A DNA stretch of 64,000 nucleotides from Epithemia pelagica (GCA_946965045.2 OX337235.1:3543928-3607927); one strand, 5' to 3'; shown: positions 38,702 through 50,616, numbered from the stretch's first letter. Translations and numbers: made by a program. Notes: generated by a model not told the origin, from the letters alone.

Positions 38702-41374
38702 TCACAAAGAGGAGGCATGAGTCTTGGTGACCAGACTCTTTTTATGATGGTTGCGTGGGACCGAGGTTGGTGGTGTCGTGGATTTGGTTGTTGTTGGTTT
38801 CGGTGCTGGACTGTGACGAAGCACTGTTCGTTTGCGGTTGCTGCCACCATGCTCCAGACTTCGTTTCGTGTCTTGCATCGGCGTTGGTGCCTTGGCGTGT
38901 TCCAAGTCCAACAAACTGGACGCTGACGAGCATGATGATGATGAAGACGAAGAGGATGATGAAGAGGAACAAGAGCTGCAGGAGGAGGACGCGGACGAAA
39001 AGGAGGACGTGGAGGACGACGACGTGGGAGAATGGGCCGGTACCAAGTTGGGTGCCGTGGGTGGTACGTCGCCCAATTTCTGCAAGGAGGAGGACCGAAG
39101 ACGGGGCGATCCCGAAAGGGTGGAGGAAGGAGCATCTGGTTGGTTGGTCTTGTTGTTGTTGTTGCGATCCTTTTCGGTCGTTGGAATCAATCGTGGAGAA
39201 CTCTTGCTCCGGTTTCCCAAGAGACGTGTGGTCGTTGGATGTTTGTTGGTGGGGCTGGCCGTGTCCTTGGATCGAGGTTCTTCGGGTGTTGGTCGCTGTC
39301 GTTGATGACGAGGAAGACTCTTGGTCAGGACACTGCTTTGCAGGGACCGAACCGAAGACGACGTTGTGCTTTCCGTCGACCAGGTCGTACTGGTGGTCGT
39401 GGTAGTGATGGAATCTTGCCGTTCCAACCCTCGTCGTGGTTCTTTTCCTCCTCGACCAGAGCTATACGGTGAGGTCTTGGCGGCGGCAAGTTTGCTGGGC
39501 AATCGGATTCGACTGGAAAGTTCTTGAGGATCCAGCGTTCCAACCACTTGGGGGACACTGTCCATCCTGGCTTCTTCTTCTTGTTGTTGTCGTTGTCGCC
39601 GACTTGTATGGCTGTGATGACTGCTGTTGCTCGACTTGAGTTTTTCGGCGACCGGCAATTCGGTACCCCCACGTTTCTGGCTGGGAGTGGTGCTTCTATG
39701 GATTTTGTGGCTGTTGCGGTTGCTGCTAGTCTTGGTGTGGTTGCTGTTGCTGCTGGTCTTGGTGTGATTGCTGCCGTGGTTGCTGCTATTGTTGTTGTTG
39801 GTGGTGGAGCGCAAATGGGCCGTCATGGTTTGCGTCAAGGCTCGACGAGATCGCTGCGGTGGTGAGTGTGAGGAGGAGGAAGAAGATGGGGGTGTGGTCG
39901 AAAAGGATGCCGCTCGTCGAGTCGTTGTCGTCGTGGTAGTAGTGGTTGGCGGACTGGGTGGTACCACCAGTGGCATGGCATGGGGGGCATCCATGCCCCG
40001 TCCCAAGGAGGACAGGGACGACGAGATACAATCGTTGCGATCGGGTCGACGACGAGGGGTTGTGCAAAGACTGGAAGAAGTCGTGGCCAAGGGCGAACAG
40101 GGGGGTGGTAAAAGCGATCCGGGATCTTCTCCTCCTCGTGGTCGTCGTCCTCCATGTCCTGGTGTTTGTGGTGTTGTCGTCGCGGCAAGGGTTGGTCGTC
40201 GGGATACCGGTGTGCGGGTCAACGAAGAAGAAGGGACGGAGGATGACAGCGTTGCTGCTGGTCGTGTGGTGCTGGGTCTTGTGGTGGTGGTCCTCAAGGG
40301 GGTTTCCATGCATGATTTGCTGGTGGGAGTCGATTCGGAACCGTCCGAGGAACTCGAGGAAGCGGAAGAATCCGACGAGCAGGAATCCTCATCATCCTCA
40401 TTCTTGCTGTGGCTCAGCCTGTTCTTCTTCTTCTTTTTTTTGGTTGTGGTTGCATCGCCCCGTTCGGTGGGTTTGTAGGTTCGTGGTTCCGCATCTCGGG
40501 TTGTACTTGTCGTGGTGGTGAGCATTCGTTTGGTGGAATCCCATTTCCGGGACGATCGTGGTTTGGGACTTTTGTAAAAGCATGCCGAGTGTGACGCGTG
40601 TGCTGGTGGTTCTGGTGGTTGGGTGCCAGAAGAACAAGACGAAGGAGTTGCCGACAGGGTGGTAGTAGTAGTAGGGTTGGTGGCTTCGTTCTGTGATGAT
40701 ACGGTTGTCAATCCCCAAATCTGTCGCGCATGGTGGGCATCGTACTGGGCCCATTGGTGCGCGACGGCCATGGATTCCTGACTGGTGCGGGCACATCGTT
40801 TGCGAATCGTTTCTGGATTCATGATTCCCTTGGTGACTTGGCGTTCTTGTTCGCGGAGTACGGCTTGCAGGATGCTGGCCTTGCGCGCCTTTTTGTCACA
40901 GTGCCATCGAATGGACACGACATCTTCCAACCCACGGGCCGAAAAGGAGGGGGACTCGACCCAGATGACACCGACCAAGGGCGACGAAGACGACGACGAG
41001 TCGGCCAACAGGGAGTTACCTTGTTGTTGGTGTTGCTGCTGTTTTTGCGCCCGCGCCATTTGTTCCGATGCCTTGCGCATGGCGGCAATTTCTCGTTTGG
41101 AATACCACAAGTCGTGTGGGTGGCCGGGTTGTGGTGGTGGTTGGAGAGGACTAGCAGTACGTTTGGCACTGGTAGTCAAATCAAATTGCACACGGGTCCG
41201 TTTGGTGGCTTGTCGAAAGGTTTGAATCGTTTGTTGCGTCGTGGCATCGGTCCCCTTGAGCCAGGCCATGGGCAAATCGTAGACGTGCCGCTTCTCGTCC
41301 AAATCCAAAATAATGGTCATGATGGATAATGGTTGTTGTGATTGTGGTTGTGGTTGTAATTGTGGTTGTTTCAA
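38702..41374 (-). CDS. 890-aa protein of the RVQFDL/LWYS/RGLE diatom family, low-complexity C-terminus
   Basis: Single exon from ATG 41374; MTIILDLDEKRHVYDLP at residue 19 is an alternative start. The N-terminal 230 residues hold the only ordered-looking part: TRVQFDL (about 60), HDLWYSKREIAAMRKAS (about 87-103), ARGLEDVVSIRW (about 145-156), ILQAVLREQERQ...GIMNPETIRKRCARTSQESMAVA (about 168-205). I associate this order of blocks with a large family of uncharacterised diatom proteins. The gene split by the copia element at 13738-21183 shares RVQFDL and LWYS. The rest is Ser/Thr/Pro/Lys-rich with poly-Ser, poly-Thr and poly-Lys runs, probably disordered. No enzyme motif is visible. Its stop codon lies about 30 bp from the remaining start of the truncated subtilase paralog. 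Confidence 0.8.
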   Translation of the reverse strand: MKQPQLQPQPQSQQPLSIMTIILDLDEKRHVYDLPMAWLKGTDATTQQTIQTFRQATKRTRVQFDLTTSAKRTASPLQPPPQPGHPHDLWYSKREIAAMRKASEQMARAQKQQQHQQQGNSLLADSSSSSSPLVGVIWVESPSFSARGLEDVVSIRWHCDKKARKASILQAVLREQERQVTKGIMNPETIRKRCARTSQESMAVAHQWAQYDAHHARQIWGLTTVSSQNEATNPTTTTTLSATPSSCSSGTQPPEPPAHASHSACFYKSPKPRSSRKWDSTKRMLTTTTSTTRDAEPRTYKPTERGDATTTKKKKKKNRLSHSKNEDDEDSCSSDSSASSSSSDGSESTPTSKSCMETPLRTTTTRPSTTRPAATLSSSVPSSSLTRTPVSRRPTLAATTTPQTPGHGGRRPRGGEDPGSLLPPPCSPLATTSSSLCTTPRRRPDRNDCISSSLSSLGRGMDAPHAMPLVVPPSPPTTTTTTTTTRRAASFSTTPPSSSSSSHSPPQRSRRALTQTMTAHLRSTTNNNNSSNHGSNHTKTSSNSNHTKTSSNRNSHKIHRSTTPSQKRGGTELPVAEKLKSSNSSHHSHTSRRQRQQQEEEARMDSVPQVVGTLDPQELSSRIRLPSKLAAAKTSPYSSGRGGKEPRRGLERQDSITTTTTSTTWSTESTTSSSVRSLQSSVLTKSLPRHQRQRPTPEEPRSKDTASPTNKHPTTTRLLGNRSKSSPRLIPTTEKDRNNNNKTNQPDAPSSTLSGSPRLRSSSLQKLGDVPPTAPNLVPAHSPTSSSSTSSFSSASSSCSSCSSSSSSSSSSSSCSSASSLLDLEHAKAPTPMQDTKRSLEHGGSNRKRTVLRHSPAPKPTTTKSTTPPTSVPRNHHKKSLVTKTHASSL

Positions 41375-44300
41375 GAGTTGTTTCGAGTTACTCTAGTTTG
41401 GTGGCAATTGGAATTGTATGGTAGTGTTGGCTTGGAGAAATCCAATCCAGTTTGGTTTTGCACTGTGCGTTTCCGTTTTGAAGAAGTCTCTTAACAAGAA
41501 CATGCACCACCAACGTTCTTGTTGTTGGAAATTAGCACTGCAACGTGCTTGCTTGGATGGAGAGAGAACGAGGAGGTAGCAAAGGTACTGTCAAGAGACT
41601 GTGGTTGCTTCACTCGTTCAATGAGTGGTGACTCGTTTTGGCTTGTTCTCTTTTGGGAATACTCGACTCGAATCCAGCAAGCAATCAATGAAACACTCTG
41701 TGAATGGTGATTGGATCGGTGGCACCATTCACTCACACAACACCCAATCACACAGCAATGGATGAACTGCGGTAGCTACTGGATAGACCGACGGCCTCTC
41801 TTTTGTTGTGTCTTGCAATGGGTGGTGAGACTCTACGGCGTTTCTCTCTCTCTCGTTCTCCGCAGAGACACTCCCTTTGAAATACCACTCGAATCAATCA
41901 ATCAATGAAACACACTGCGGAGGATCGATTGCACCATTCACTCACAACCCAAAAAAGAACTGCTTCCCCCGGATTGTGTGTGTGTTTGTGAGCGAGGCGA
42001 GATATGCCTCCTTTGACTCGTGTGACAAAGCCGGTGCGGTCTTTCCCAACCAGAAACCTTGCGTAGATTGGTGGCAGCGATGGTTTTTTGGGGCCTTCCA
42101 CGCACTCCCTCACTCGAGAGACTCGACAAAAGTCCACGAACCACAAAGAGTGTAGAATCAAAGAGCAATGGCGATCTCTCTCTCTCTCTCTCTCTCTCTC
42201 GATCGCTTTGGAAGAGTCTCGAGAATTGAAAAAAAAGACCACCGAGGACCCACAGTTGTCACAACAAACCAAAAAACACCCAACCCCCAAGCAAGATTCC
42301 ACACTGTGCGCAAAACCCAAAAGAGACCAGACTTCAACCTTTGCTTCAGTCTGTGTATGGAAAGTGTTCTAGGTAAGTTTCGTTCGTTTCCGAGAGAGAG
42401 TCTTGCCCAAGACACGGACCAGTCTCGAAGAATCGAAAAAGGGTACTTTTGCTCCCTCTTCTTTTTGGTTTGTTCGCCTCTTTTGCGAAAAAACCAAAGA
42501 ACGAACGTGCACAGCCACCAACAACACTGGAAACTATCACACACCATGTAGGTGTGTATAGAGTGTATAGCGAGTTGTACTTATAAGGTTTTGCAATGTC
42601 TATTCCAGAGTACAAAGACCAGCTCGTCTGGGAGATAGGTGTAGGTGTAGAATAGTGTCAATCGACTCCTTCGTTAGCCCCCTCCTCATCTCGCACGACA
42701 CGAGGGTATCGGAGACAAGAGCCCTGCGTCTCAATTGTGTCGATAGAGACTTGAGACGTTACGTAGTCAGGCAATAGATAGAAAGCCATCGTCGATCGCC
42801 AACCGTTGGATGCATCTCCCGTGTCTCTTGTTTTCACCTCCCTATTACTGGAGACTGTGGATTTGGATCTCTCGTTCGTGTGGAGAATAGAGTTTGGACA
42901 TGGGCGCGACACGAGACACGACTCGTTTCTCGTTTGGTGTTTGGTGGGGGTCTTTTGGGCCGTACGGTCTTGCCGATCCACACCGGATGCTGGTAGGGCA
43001 TGCGCCAGAGATAGTTCCAGGAACGACTACCGGATTATGCCCGTCATAAAATCTTGGGGAGCTTTCCAGTAGCGACCCCCAATTGCCTCCATCCTAATAA
43101 CTTGTTGGGTACAAGCAGCGACCCGCGTGGGGTTAACCGGAAGCGTCTTGTTTCCATTTTACGACTAGCCACGAATGATTGGCCCCAACCAAGATTGACG
43201 GCGGCCAATCTCTTCTCACGTGATCAATTGTAGTGTTGAGGGCAATAGAAGGAACGTTTCTCGAAGCCATTCGTTGGGCCTCACCCTTCGCTCACTTCTT
43301 CTTTTTGTGCGACCACCAGGAGAGCTACCCGGAGAAGAGAGTTCTTTGTGATAGATAGCTTCTACTAGAGGAGTTTCTTGAATCCCTAGTAGTACATACT
43401 AGACTCCCATTACTCATACACCCATCAATTATAAACATCTTCTTGACGGACGATCACCAATCGATCTACCTATACTCCTACCTATCGTGGCAGAGGAGGA
43501 CTCCTACCTACTTAGTTCTGGCATTGTTGGCGTGGTACTCTGGAATATCCTTTGGTTGCCAAAAGGCTTCGAGTCATCGGAAGGATTCACAAACACAAGT
43601 CTATGTGTGTGTTGTGTGTGTGTGTCGTATTGGTAGGTGGTAGTTGTAGGAGTAGATCAATGTTTTTCTTGGATAGAAAGTGTTCGCCATTCAATCTCTC
43701 ATAGAGAGGCACTCCTCTTTAGGAGTATGCTGTATGGTTCGAGGAGGTAGGATGCCGGTGGGTAGGTAGTAGGGGACGCAATCGTTGCTCTGGTACGCTC
43801 CTCTAGAGGAAATGCCCACACATGAGCATAGAGAGGTACTTTGGTCCATCCGGTTGGACGACGAATGCTTGCATCCCTTCGCCGCTGTACCTCGTTCTCC
43901 AGAGACCATCAAGCATTGTCCCTCTAGCTAGTACATGCAGGCAGGCGTCGTGTACTACCGGTAGGCAAGTTTGGTTGCGTCCTCCATGATCCATTATTAT
44001 ATTTTATTATTATTTTCAGACCCTTTTGGTCAAGCATCTTTTGGAAATCAACGTTTGCTTCTTCGTCCTCCCTCTTTTCTTTTATGGCGAGTATCGTGTT
44101 CGCGTTGGTTGTAACGAGTGTCGCACGCGAGTCGCACGCGAGTCGCACCCCACATCTCCCATGGCCGACGAAGGCTTTTCTCCCTTTCCATTTCCATCCC
44201 TCCATATCTGTCCCGACCAATTTTCAACAAAATTCCAAACCAGTGAGACTCCAGTGGCCCAGACCGTCCTAACAGAAAGGCCTTACCATCTCATGGACAT

Positions 44301-45143
44301 GTTGTGCAAGGGGAAATGAGTTGAGCTTAAACAAGCACGACTCTGGGGGACTTTTAATTTCTGTAGAAGTCAAACAATTCAATAAGCCCAGTCGCGGACG
44401 GGCTTTTCTGAAAACTGCTCAAACGGGCTTGACTCAATGTCCAGTAGGATCTGGTCGGTGTTCTCCCAGTACGATATGGAAATATACTACGTTGCTGGAT
44501 CGGACAATCGCAGTCTCCAGCATCTCCATTGGATCCTCAACGACGACTACGTAGTACGAAATACTCGAGTAGGATAATACGAAATACGACCCATGAGCAC
44601 CATTCAGGATTCAGGGACCATGCAGTGTTGTTTTTATTATTATTATATTACATTCTTCTGATTTTGATATTCGTATTCTTTTTTATTGTTTCGATGGTGA
44701 GACACGTTGGTTGCTCAAAACAATAAAGACAGTGTCGTGCTCCTAGGGAATCCAAAACTCTCCAACCACAACAGGAGCAGTGTACTATACAGTTGCCTAT
44801 GAACGACAGTTGAATGAATCGAGCATGCGCATGCAAAACACGAATACCAACCAGTTTCTGGCGCGACATACAGGAAACAAACAGTGGCCGCCCCTCTCGC
44901 TGTCTTTTCCTCCATCACTTTTTTTGTTGTGGTTGTTGTTGGAGAGAGAAAAAAGTCCTCCTGACACTTCTTCGTCGTTTTCTTCCCCCAAGAGATTGCT
45001 TCTTCTTCTCATTGTTGGAGTTTCGTTCCGACGTGTGCCTCAAGAATTGAACAGTCCTTTCTCTCGTCTACAGTTTTTCTTCTTGCTGTTGTTTGGATTG
45101 TCTTCTTGTTCCAAAAGGAAACAACATTCATATTATCATCATC
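41375..45143. other. 3.8-kb gene-poor region with short repeats
   Basis: I support no gene here; the ORFs are short and overlapping. It contains a dispersed duplication (41664-41738 and 41886-41950, sharing CAATCAATGAAACAC and CACCATTCACTCACA), a (TC)13 microsatellite at 42175-42200, repeated GAGTCGCACGCGAGTCGCAC near 44,125-44,155, and T/C-rich sequence before the next start. Non-coding RNA cannot be excluded. Confidence 0.5.
42175..42200 (+). repeat. (TC)13 microsatellite
   Basis: Thirteen TC units flanked on both sides by GCGA/TCGATCGC-type sequence. Confidence 0.95.
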
Positions 45144-47071
45144 ATGTTGGATCGATCCTTTCATGCCGTGAGTACTGCCACCAAGAGCAGCAGCAGCAGC
45201 AAGACCAAAAAGTCGAGCACTGCGGAGAAAACCACCCTAGATAGTCTGTCCTTGCGATCGCAATCGACGCATACCCCTCGATCGCCCACCCTAAAAGCAT
45301 CCAAATACACGGCCGCGCCGTTGGCGAGTCCCAATACTGGTACTAGTCTGGCGCATCCGACTGCGTCTCCCCGCAAGAACAACAAGAGCCAATCACGCCA
45401 CAAGAAACAGCAAGCGGCTGTTGCGGCTGCTGCGACGGAACCAGACCACGATCTCGTGTTGGACGGTGAACCCTCCTCGCGGCGTCAATCTCAAGTCTCG
45501 TCCACTTCTACAACATCTACCTCCTCTTCGATTGTGGTGGAATCTTCTTCGAGTCCCCAACAAGACGAAGAAGAAGAGAGCACTACTCCAGCATCCAATA
45601 CCAAACGAGTCCTGGTCCGCAAATCACGAGCCGCCGCATTCTTGTCCTCGGCGGCCTCCTTGTCGGGTGCCAGTCATCACAATTCTACCAGCAGCAAAAA
45701 GACTAGTTCGAAAAAGAAGGCCAGTCGGTCCAGTGCCGCTTCCTTGGCCTCCCCTCCCAAACAACGACGGGGGAGTTCCAATAATACGTACCACAATGTT
45801 CGGAGTCAAAGTGAACGAGGCGGAGAGGACAGTGACAATGGTGGGGACGATCCCGACGAGTTGGTCTCGTGCGCTCCTTCCATTACAACGAGTTCGTCCA
45901 AACACTACTTTCGTCGGGCCAAGAGTCGTGCGCGATTGCGGCATGATTCCTTGGACAGCGATGCCGCCTCGATTCATTCGGCCCCCGCCACGCGACGATC
46001 CATGTTTTCCTCCAAGGGCCTGCGCAGCAAAAGCAAGGGACGCACGAGCAGTAGTACTGCCAGTGTGGTGAGTAGTTCCACCAAGAAATCCTCTACCAAG
46101 AAGCGCATTTCCAAACAAGAATTGCGTCAAAAAATACCCATGGAACCACCGGCTCCCAAGGGCAATACTACCACAGCAGCCGCCGAAGATGTGACCGAAG
46201 ACAGTTGGAATTCCGAATCCTTGTGGGCCATTCACTCGACTAATCCACCCAGTACCAGTTTGGACGATTCCTTTTCCAAATCCAATGGTACACCACCCGT
46301 ACCCACCTTTGAACAATTGGTGGCCGTCGATCGAACGTGGCGGGGCGTCCAAAAGAAATTGGCCGCCGTGGCGGCGGCCACTAGCAGCAGCAGCCATGCA
46401 AACCACAAGGATGCAACCGGCAAGACATTGTTGGGAGACCAATTGGTGCAACGCGTCTTGGCGCAAATGAAATCCTTGCCCTTGCCACAACAAATGAAAT
46501 TGTCCTGTTTGCGGGGATCGGAACGCGTCCCGCATGTGGCCCAATTGCTGGTCGTCGTGGTGGATTTGATTGTGTCCTTGATGGGACCCGATTTGGTACG
46601 TACACCAATATTGGATAAATTCATGTTTTGGGTATGTGTGTGTTTGGCAAAAAGACTCCCGTCTTCTCACATGGACTATTTTCTGTTTCGTTGCTGTTTC
46701 GACAGGAGGAATTTCAACAAGAATTGTATGAATTGGGCGAACAATGTGTCGCTGAAGGCATTCCCGTCCATATTTTGGGTACGGCCGTGAGTGAAACCAT
46801 GCAAGCCATTTTGTTGTCGTCCGAGGAGGGAGGAGACTTTAGCATCACAGTGCATGACGATACCACGGAAAATGATGACGACGACGAGGATGACTTGGAG
46901 GATGACGATGATGAAAACATTGACTTGAATGACGATGCCGCGGTCAAGGTATTGGCCAACAATAACAACAAGAAGAAAAAGCTCAAATTTTCGGCCCGGG
47001 ATCAACGAGCGTGGAAGGTAGTGGTCGATTATGCGGCCCTCAAAATGGAAGCACGACCACAGTCCAATTAA
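45144..47071 (+). CDS. Low-complexity protein with a globin-like C-terminal domain
   Basis: Exons 45144-46595 and 46706-47071 (GTACGT...CGACAG, phase 0) give 605 aa. Residues 1-390 are Ser/Thr/Lys-rich and probably disordered. From about 400 a helical domain resembles globins: FEQLVAVDRTWRGVQKKLA (helix A with W), DQLVQRVLAQM, ERVPHVAQLLVVVVDLIVSLMG (E-helix region with a candidate distal His), ELYELGEQCVAEGIPVHIL (E/F region), TMQAIL, an acidic insert, then RDQRAWKVVVDYAALKM (AW and Y of helix H). In typical neuroglobin-like proteins the F8 position in LG..H is the haem-ligating His; here it reads LGEQC. Haem binding is therefore doubtful. The call rests on helix pattern, not on a search, and could be wrong. 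Confidence 0.6.
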
Positions 47072-47641
47072 AGAAGAGTACGACGGACGACAAGAAACGT
47101 CTCCAAGGCAGCCTGGATTGAATGTTGATGGGGGTGACCACAAGATTTGGTGATCCTTCGTTTTTTTGGACTAGTAATTTTTTCTTGTGTGGTTGCAATC
47201 CATCCTAACACCATGCATCACGATGTGCAAGGGGGCGGTGAGGGCATGAAGTTTCTACGTATTTTTAGCAATCCATTTTTGAACAAGGGCACCCCTCATA
47301 GAATTCAATCCTTTTTTTTAGAACTGACACGAGGAGAAGGCACGCTACCCGTCACGACTCTTACTCGGCAAACGGCCTCATCGCGTCGTTCTAAAATATC
47401 GCATACTGCCTCTCCATAATATAAGACGACTTTAAAATAGCAGCAGAAATTACCTAATAGATAGGGTCTCCATGGAGGATGGTTGAAATGGCCATGAGCA
47501 TAAACACGGCCACATCCTAGGGCCAATTCCACAAAAGATAGTCCTTCCGAGCCTACTAAGCGAGTCGTGTAAAATTGGAGTCACGTCAGTCAGACCCAAT
47601 CTACCCAGAGCTTCGGATGGCTTTAAGCTGAAACGTACTAT
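47072..47641. other. Intergenic region, no gene seen
   Basis: 3' region of the previous gene followed by the probable promoter of the small membrane protein. Short ORFs on both strands lack protein-like features. Confidence 0.4.
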
Positions 47642-48447
47642 ATGATTGGAAAGCTTACACAGATAGGTTGTGCTGTCACAGCGGTTTTTGCTGTTGCTGC
47701 AACGACATATCCATCACATCAACGCAAGGAGTCGACTGTTGCTGTTGGTACTCTCCTTTTTCTATTGACCTACTGTTCCCTGGTTTTATCATCATGGGTG
47801 GCGGTGGCTGGTATTACGTTCCCAAGGTATGTTTCGCTTGATGTGTGTTGACCTTTGCCTAGACGAGACGGACTGTTTGGGGTGGAATGTCGACCAACTG
47901 CGCTGTGCCGTCCGTTCGTAATCCAAGGAATGGCTCTGTCTCTCTTTCCGATAATGTTGTACAATTCTCTTTGATGTGTTTCACATTGAATCTGCCGGAC
48001 CGGTTGTCGTTTGAAATATACAGACACGTCAAGATGTCAATCTTATCCGTTCCGGTGTATTACACAACATTTTTCTGTGCCGTCTGAATTGTATGTGTCG
48101 TCTTGTTTGTTTTCTTGCGTGTCTCACGATCTCCGTTTTGATATGCGTTGTATGTTCGAATCTTCAACCGGATTGTGCAACTGCTATTTCCTCCGAATCA
48201 TCCTACATGATTATAGGTTTGGTCTCCCGGCGGTGGTTGGTGGAACAATCCACCGAATGCTGCTCGGAATGGTAACATTGGTATTGCTTGCGTCATTTTG
48301 GTCATGATTGCTGGCTTTCGAGTGTCGGCTGCCAACGAACGTCGTCCCTTACCGCCCCGTAAACCGGGCATTCCCTCGCAATATTGGTGCAAACATGCCA
48401 TGGAAGACGATCCGCGATTGGAAGCCTACTTTGCCTCGAGAAAATAA
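47642..48447 (+). CDS. Small membrane protein, about three helices, exon structure partly unresolved
   Basis: The first exon, 47642-47826, encodes MIGKLTQIGCAVTAVFAVAA and a second helix VAVGTLLFLLTYCSLVLSSW, ending at donor GTATGT in phase 2. The last exon, 48217-48447, starts after TTATAG, is open in phase 0 and reads VWSPGGGWWNNPPNA, a third helix (NIGIACVILVMIAG) and a polar tail ending YFASRK. The phases do not match directly, so a middle exon is needed. 47863-47917 (after TGCCTAG, before GTAATC, 55 nt) would restore phase, but its translation is not convincing. I do not recognise the family. Confidence 0.5.
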
Positions 48448-49559
48448 GACAAGGTATATGTGACAGAAAGGATGGTAACTAAATTTGAGAAATGCAAAAT
48501 GAAGCTCTACGATAAATCAATATGCATTTCCGGAGGGCAGACGGCTCAGGTTCTTTTTTGGAATCCAAAGAAGAATTTGTTTGTAAGAAGAACTACGTTT
48601 TTAATAAAGAGCGCCAAGACACTTTGGACCGACTGGATTGATCGTCTGGTACTACATATGGGTGTTTTTGTTTCTTTACTGTCACTTGATTAGACGGTGC
48701 ATCTCCATTGGGTACTTGCTACGACACCACGCGAAAGCATCCGAACTGCTTGTTCCATTTGCTGTTGTCGTGCATCATTGTCGGCGAGTGATCTGTACTG
48801 TGCCCAACCATTCCCTTCTGGTAGCTCCCTTGCAGCATGTGGATCCAGAATGATTGTCTGGTTGAATCTGTAGTGACGGGTATTGTGTTGCACTCTCGTC
48901 GATCCAGCACGCACGCGCACACATGTTGTAGGACTTGTGTCTGTGTGTGTGGCCACGAGGGTGAACGAGCACTTGTCCCATGACGGATTTTACTGTGTTG
49001 TGGGAGAGTTGAGATTGCAGGCGACGAAACTGTCATGGTCCTCTCTCTACCTAGACTAATAGGAGAGTATGTCCTTTGAATAGCTGTATCAGATTTTCGT
49101 ACGTACCTCGACCGTCAATCAAGTTCAGGTAGCGTCCGTACGTCCACCGTCAATCGGGCATTTCTGTCATGCGTCCGTGCGAGATGGGTTCGCTTCCGAC
49201 GAACGAATGAGAGGAATATCAGCAAAGATATCGCTCTGCTCCTAGTTTTGAATTCCGGGCTGCGGACACAAGACCGAACTATATAAATGCAGTTCATGTT
49301 TGTTGCGTTTTGGGCTTGGGTCTCGAATCTCGAATCTCGAAACTAGTAGCGACTCTCTGTTAAGGATTATTGAGAGGTCGTTGAACTGGTGATTAGCCCC
49401 ACTACTATCTGGCGCGTTGTCGTCTTGCTCTTTACTATTTCTTTTCGTTTTTACCGAACTACTCGTAGAGAGACGCTGGAAATGGGGTAATTTGTGGGGC
49501 TAGACGGTCCACTCCCTAGCGGGGTTGGCTAAGAGGGTTTAATTTCGTGTCCGGTCTAC

Positions 49560-50155
49560 CTAGTCGGCAGGCATATCTCATTTTCACAACCACGATAACA
49601 ACACGACAATCAAACTTTCTTGTTGCTGGTGACCTCCTATGATCACCCCATCATGATCCGACCATCGTGTCATTCATATTAGTACCATGGAAGTGCATTG
49701 TGAGCGGCACAGTGCATGAGGGTCACTCTAGGCAAGGATGAAAATAGTGGCCCAGCATTATGGCACGACACGAGACCATGATGGCCCCAAAACCACATGG
49801 GAATAGAGGTCCTGCTGTCGATACACTCCGTTACTACTGTTATGTATATTGTGTACCATAAGGTGTCGAAACAATGAATGATAAGAGCCATACATCCCTC
49901 TGAGATGCTTCGTTCGAAATGGTGAGGCGTTGCTTCCGTATGACCGTGCCACGAGGCATGGTGCCTGTGAACCAGCTCCACAATAGACTCAACCTTCATA
50001 TTTTGGCCATGCAGATGTATCCTACGCTATTGGTTAGAGGCCTATGACTCGCCCGACAGGTACCAAGTGTCAAAATAGGTGCACAACAACAGGTGCAGCA
50101 CCGAGGTCCGTGTTGTTATCGCGATGGATGGAATGAGATATGCCTGCCGACTAGA
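49560..50155. mobile_element. MITE-like element with 23-bp inverted ends (candidate)
   Basis: CTAGTCGGCAGGCATATCTC... at 49560-49582 recurs inverted at 50133-50155, a 23-bp perfect inverted repeat about 596 bp apart. The interior has no ORF of note. If the ends start at GTCGGCAGG, each is flanked by TA, as in Tc1/mariner-type insertions, but TA is itself palindromic. Confidence 0.6.
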
Positions 50156-50309
50156 AACAGCTTATTTTTCTACCAGAGAGATGGGGGTGTTTCAACGAAA
50201 TTACAAACTCAAAAACACCCCCGCTAGGGGGTGCTAGACGGCCCCAGGACCAGGAGGTTCGTGCTTGAAGACGGTCCAACCAATAGTGAATAATGAATAA
50301 AGAACATAG

Positions 50310-50616
50310 TAAGGGCTGGGTGCACCGATTTGGTGTCTTCTTGGTTAGCATGCTCATTTTTGGGAGGCAATTGAGACAAACTGAACCTCAGGTCCATAAG
50401 GCATCTACAAAGAGTATCCTAAGTTTGTCTCAATTAGTTCTGTATATTCAGGAAGTTATTGTGATCGGGAGGTTCATACCATGGTCGAACTGTCTTCCAT
50501 CTTGTGGGGCATGAAATTTTTGATGTGCGAGTAAAATGTGATGACACCCCCTCCCCCACAAAACACGTACGCGTGGTCAGACCTAGAAGACACCAAATCG
50601 GTGCACCCAGCCCTTA
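50310..50616. mobile_element. MITE-like element with 30-bp perfect inverted ends (candidate)
   Basis: AGGGCTGGGTGCACCGATTT... occupies 50312-50341 and its exact reverse complement 50585-50614, with TA on the outer side of both. Total size is about 307 bp with no coding capacity. Size, perfect ends and TA flanks suggest a non-autonomous Tc1/mariner-like element. It lies 155 bp from the first MITE-like element. Confidence 0.7.

Noticed and set aside
38650-39135. Pro/Arg/His-rich ORF as the missing N-terminus of the subtilase paralog
   Set aside because: It is another frame of the 890-aa gene and shows no Asp or His subtilase motif.
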